Shown here one piece after another: positions 62,679 to 64,000 of a stretch of 64,000 nucleotides of DNA. A program made the translations under genes and the position numbers. The notes below the pieces were generated by a model. That model was not told the origin of the DNA. It saw only the letters and a list, made by a program, of their open reading frames with translations, and ran no database searches. Position 1 is the stretch's first letter. Each line of letters begins with the position of its first letter. Origin of the DNA: Mesorhizobium loti (GTDB taxonomy: Bacteria > Pseudomonadota > Alphaproteobacteria > Rhizobiales > Rhizobiaceae); assembly GCF_013170705.1 (NCBI RefSeq), contig NZ_CP033334.1, positions 2,953,501-3,017,500 on the forward strand. The letters run 5' to 3'.

Positions 62679-64000
62679 TGGGCAACTCGATCCGCTTCAG
62701 GCTCTGGTTGGCGGCAACGATCTCGATCCTGGTTGCTCTTGCCATCGCCGGTATCGGACTGCGCTATCTATTCGAACTGAATGTCGAGCGGCGCGTCGTC
62801 AGTGAGCTGACCGTCGACCTGAACGACCTTATCGGAGCGACCAGTTTCACCGCCGATGGCCGGCTTTCGGTCCAGGCGGGCTTGGCTGACCCGCGTTTCG
62901 CCATCCCCTTTTCCGGTCACTACTGGCAAGTACTGGATACCGGCTCGGGCAGCCTGGTCCGGTCGCGTTCGTTGTGGGATGCGACACTTGTCCTGCCTGA
63001 GCGCGCAACTGCTGGCGTGCTCAGAGAGATCAAGGAATTCAAAGGGCCGCAAGGGGAACTCACCATCGCCGTCGAGCGCACCATCATCGACGCCAGCGGC
63101 CGCTCGTTTCGGGCCATCGTGGCCGAAGACCACCAAACCGTGAAAGAATCCGTCGACGGGTATGTCCGCGACCTGGCGCCTGCCCTGATCTTGCTCGCCA
63201 TTGCGCTCATGGCTGCCTTCTTCATTCAGATCACCGTTGGTCTAGCGCCTCTGGAGACCTTGCGGGCCGCCGTCGGAAGCGTGATTGCTCAGCGAACTGC
63301 ACGCCTCGAGGTGACCGCACCAAGCGAGGTGCAGCCGCTCGCGGACGAAATCAATCGTCTTCTCGATGCCCAGGAGAGGGCACTGGCGCGCGCCCGGTCG
63401 CGCGCCACCGATCTGGCGCACGGTCTCAAGACGCCTCTGCAAGTGCTGTCGGCGGACATCCGCGCTTTGCGAAAGAAAGGCGAGACGGAACTGGCCAACG
63501 AGATTGAGAAGAGCGCTGGGGCGATCCGGCGCCATGTCGAGCGGGAGCTCGCGCGCGCCCGACTCGCGCCAGGCGTCTCTGGCAAGGCATCCTGCCGGGT
63601 CTCGGACGTTGCGACTGGTATCATTGCCGTCGTCAAACGGACGCCAAGCGGCAAGCAGCTTTCATTCAATATGGACGTCACGGCAGAACTGGCGGCGCCA
63701 ATTGACGAGGGTGACTTGTCAGAGATCCTCGGCAATCTAATCGAAAACGCTGCGCGCTACGCAAAGTCGTCAGTCCGTGTCGATGCATCCGCCACGGCTG
63801 CCGAGGTGATCGTTACCGTCGCCGACGATGGCCCAGGTATACCAGATGCCGATCGCGAATCCGCCTTGTCGCGCGGCGTCCAACTCGACAGCAAGGGCGG
63901 CAGCAGCGGCCTTGGCCTGGCAATCGTTTCCGACATCGTCGAAGCTTACGGCGGACGCCTTGCCATGGCCAACGCCGATCCGGGCCTGGTCGTGACCATT
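62678..64000 (+). CDS. Sensor histidine kinase, C-terminus beyond window
   Basis: Open to the edge, 441 codons seen. Two membrane helices ('LWLAATISILVALAIAGIGL' and 'LAPALILLAIALMAAFFIQI') frame a periplasmic sensor of about 140 residues; HAMP-like linker; H-box 'RATDLAHGLKTPLQVLSADI' (His in DLAHGLKTPL), N-box 'EILGNLIENAARYAK', G-boxes 'VTVADDGPGIPDADRE' and 'GGSSGLGLAIVSDIVEAYGG'. PhoQ-like architecture; pairs with the upstream regulator. Confidence 0.88.
   Translation, partial: MGNSIRFRLWLAATISILVALAIAGIGLRYLFELNVERRVVSELTVDLNDLIGATSFTADGRLSVQAGLADPRFAIPFSGHYWQVLDTGSGSLVRSRSLWDATLVLPERATAGVLREIKEFKGPQGELTIAVERTIIDASGRSFRAIVAEDHQTVKESVDGYVRDLAPALILLAIALMAAFFIQITVGLAPLETLRAAVGSVIAQRTARLEVTAPSEVQPLADEINRLLDAQERALARARSRATDLAHGLKTPLQVLSADIRALRKKGETELANEIEKSAGAIRRHVERELARARLAPGVSGKASCRVSDVATGIIAVVKRTPSGKQLSFNMDVTAELAAPIDEGDLSEILGNLIENAARYAKSSVRVDASATAAEVIVTVADDGPGIPDADRESALSRGVQLDSKGGSSGLGLAIVSDIVEAYGGRLAMANADPGLVVTI

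Overview
The window looks like an accessory or symbiosis-type region of an alphaproteobacterium in the Rhizobiales, most likely Mesorhizobium or a close relative. The evidence is high-GC codon use, a heme-PAS FixL/FixJ pair, a FixK-like Crp/Fnr regulator, many FixK/FNR-type palindromes (TTGAT-N4-ATCAA), ALA synthase of the hemA type, phasin, and rhizobial IS families. No rRNA, tRNA or CRISPR was seen.

The left part (1 to about 27 kb) is a mobile-element mosaic. It opens with an integrase plus IS91-type transposase module. Next is a complete recombinase-in-trio (RIT) element, 1585-4970, with 28-bp inverted ends, abutting a broken IS21 istA. A small operon follows, split by a clean 1505-bp IS5-family insertion (6659-8163). 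Then comes an 1855-codon SF1 helicase-nuclease gene with one in-frame amber codon, followed by a stub of an SbcD-like gene and IS110 and IS6 remnants. An intact iaaM (tryptophan 2-monooxygenase, auxin synthesis) stands alone at 16143-17828 without iaaH. From 18.3 to 26.1 kb lies a decayed His-Xaa-Ser (Hxs) radical-SAM cluster joined to double-glycine-leader peptides, an HlyD-type export protein and a C39 peptidase domain. The sequence can be read back to an ancestral single operon: a 5.6-kb segment was inverted between two 7-bp inverted repeats (18852-18858 and 24470-24476). That inversion cut both hxsB and an IS256 transposase, and both reading frames are restored when the segment is flipped back. 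Two nearly identical sigma-54-like promoters are present, at 22094 and 26429.

The right part (27 to 64 kb) is a mostly intact, tightly packed cluster for microoxic and stress physiology: phosphoketolase and acetate kinase, a FixK-like regulator, small cytochromes, a cupredoxin, an alcohol dehydrogenase, thioredoxin 2, a heavy-metal P1B ATPase, a Pat-type acyl-CoA synthetase/acetyltransferase, three tandem-domain universal stress proteins, a PRTase/DUF2267/FMN-binding operon, hemA (with a single-base frameshift), phasin, FixJ-FixL, a second P-type ATPase (MgtA-like), NUDIX, CBS-BON and DUF2231 proteins. It ends in a PepSY/response-regulator/histidine-kinase operon that runs off the window. At least six perfect and about ten near-perfect FixK/FNR boxes sit in the promoters of this cluster, so it reads as a FixLJ-FixK regulon for life at low oxygen, as in a nodule.

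Several genes carry single-base indels or amber codons (helicase, hxsB, hxsC, HEAT-like gene, hemA). Most lie in the decayed left half and look like real decay, but base-call errors in short homopolymers cannot be excluded from sequence alone.
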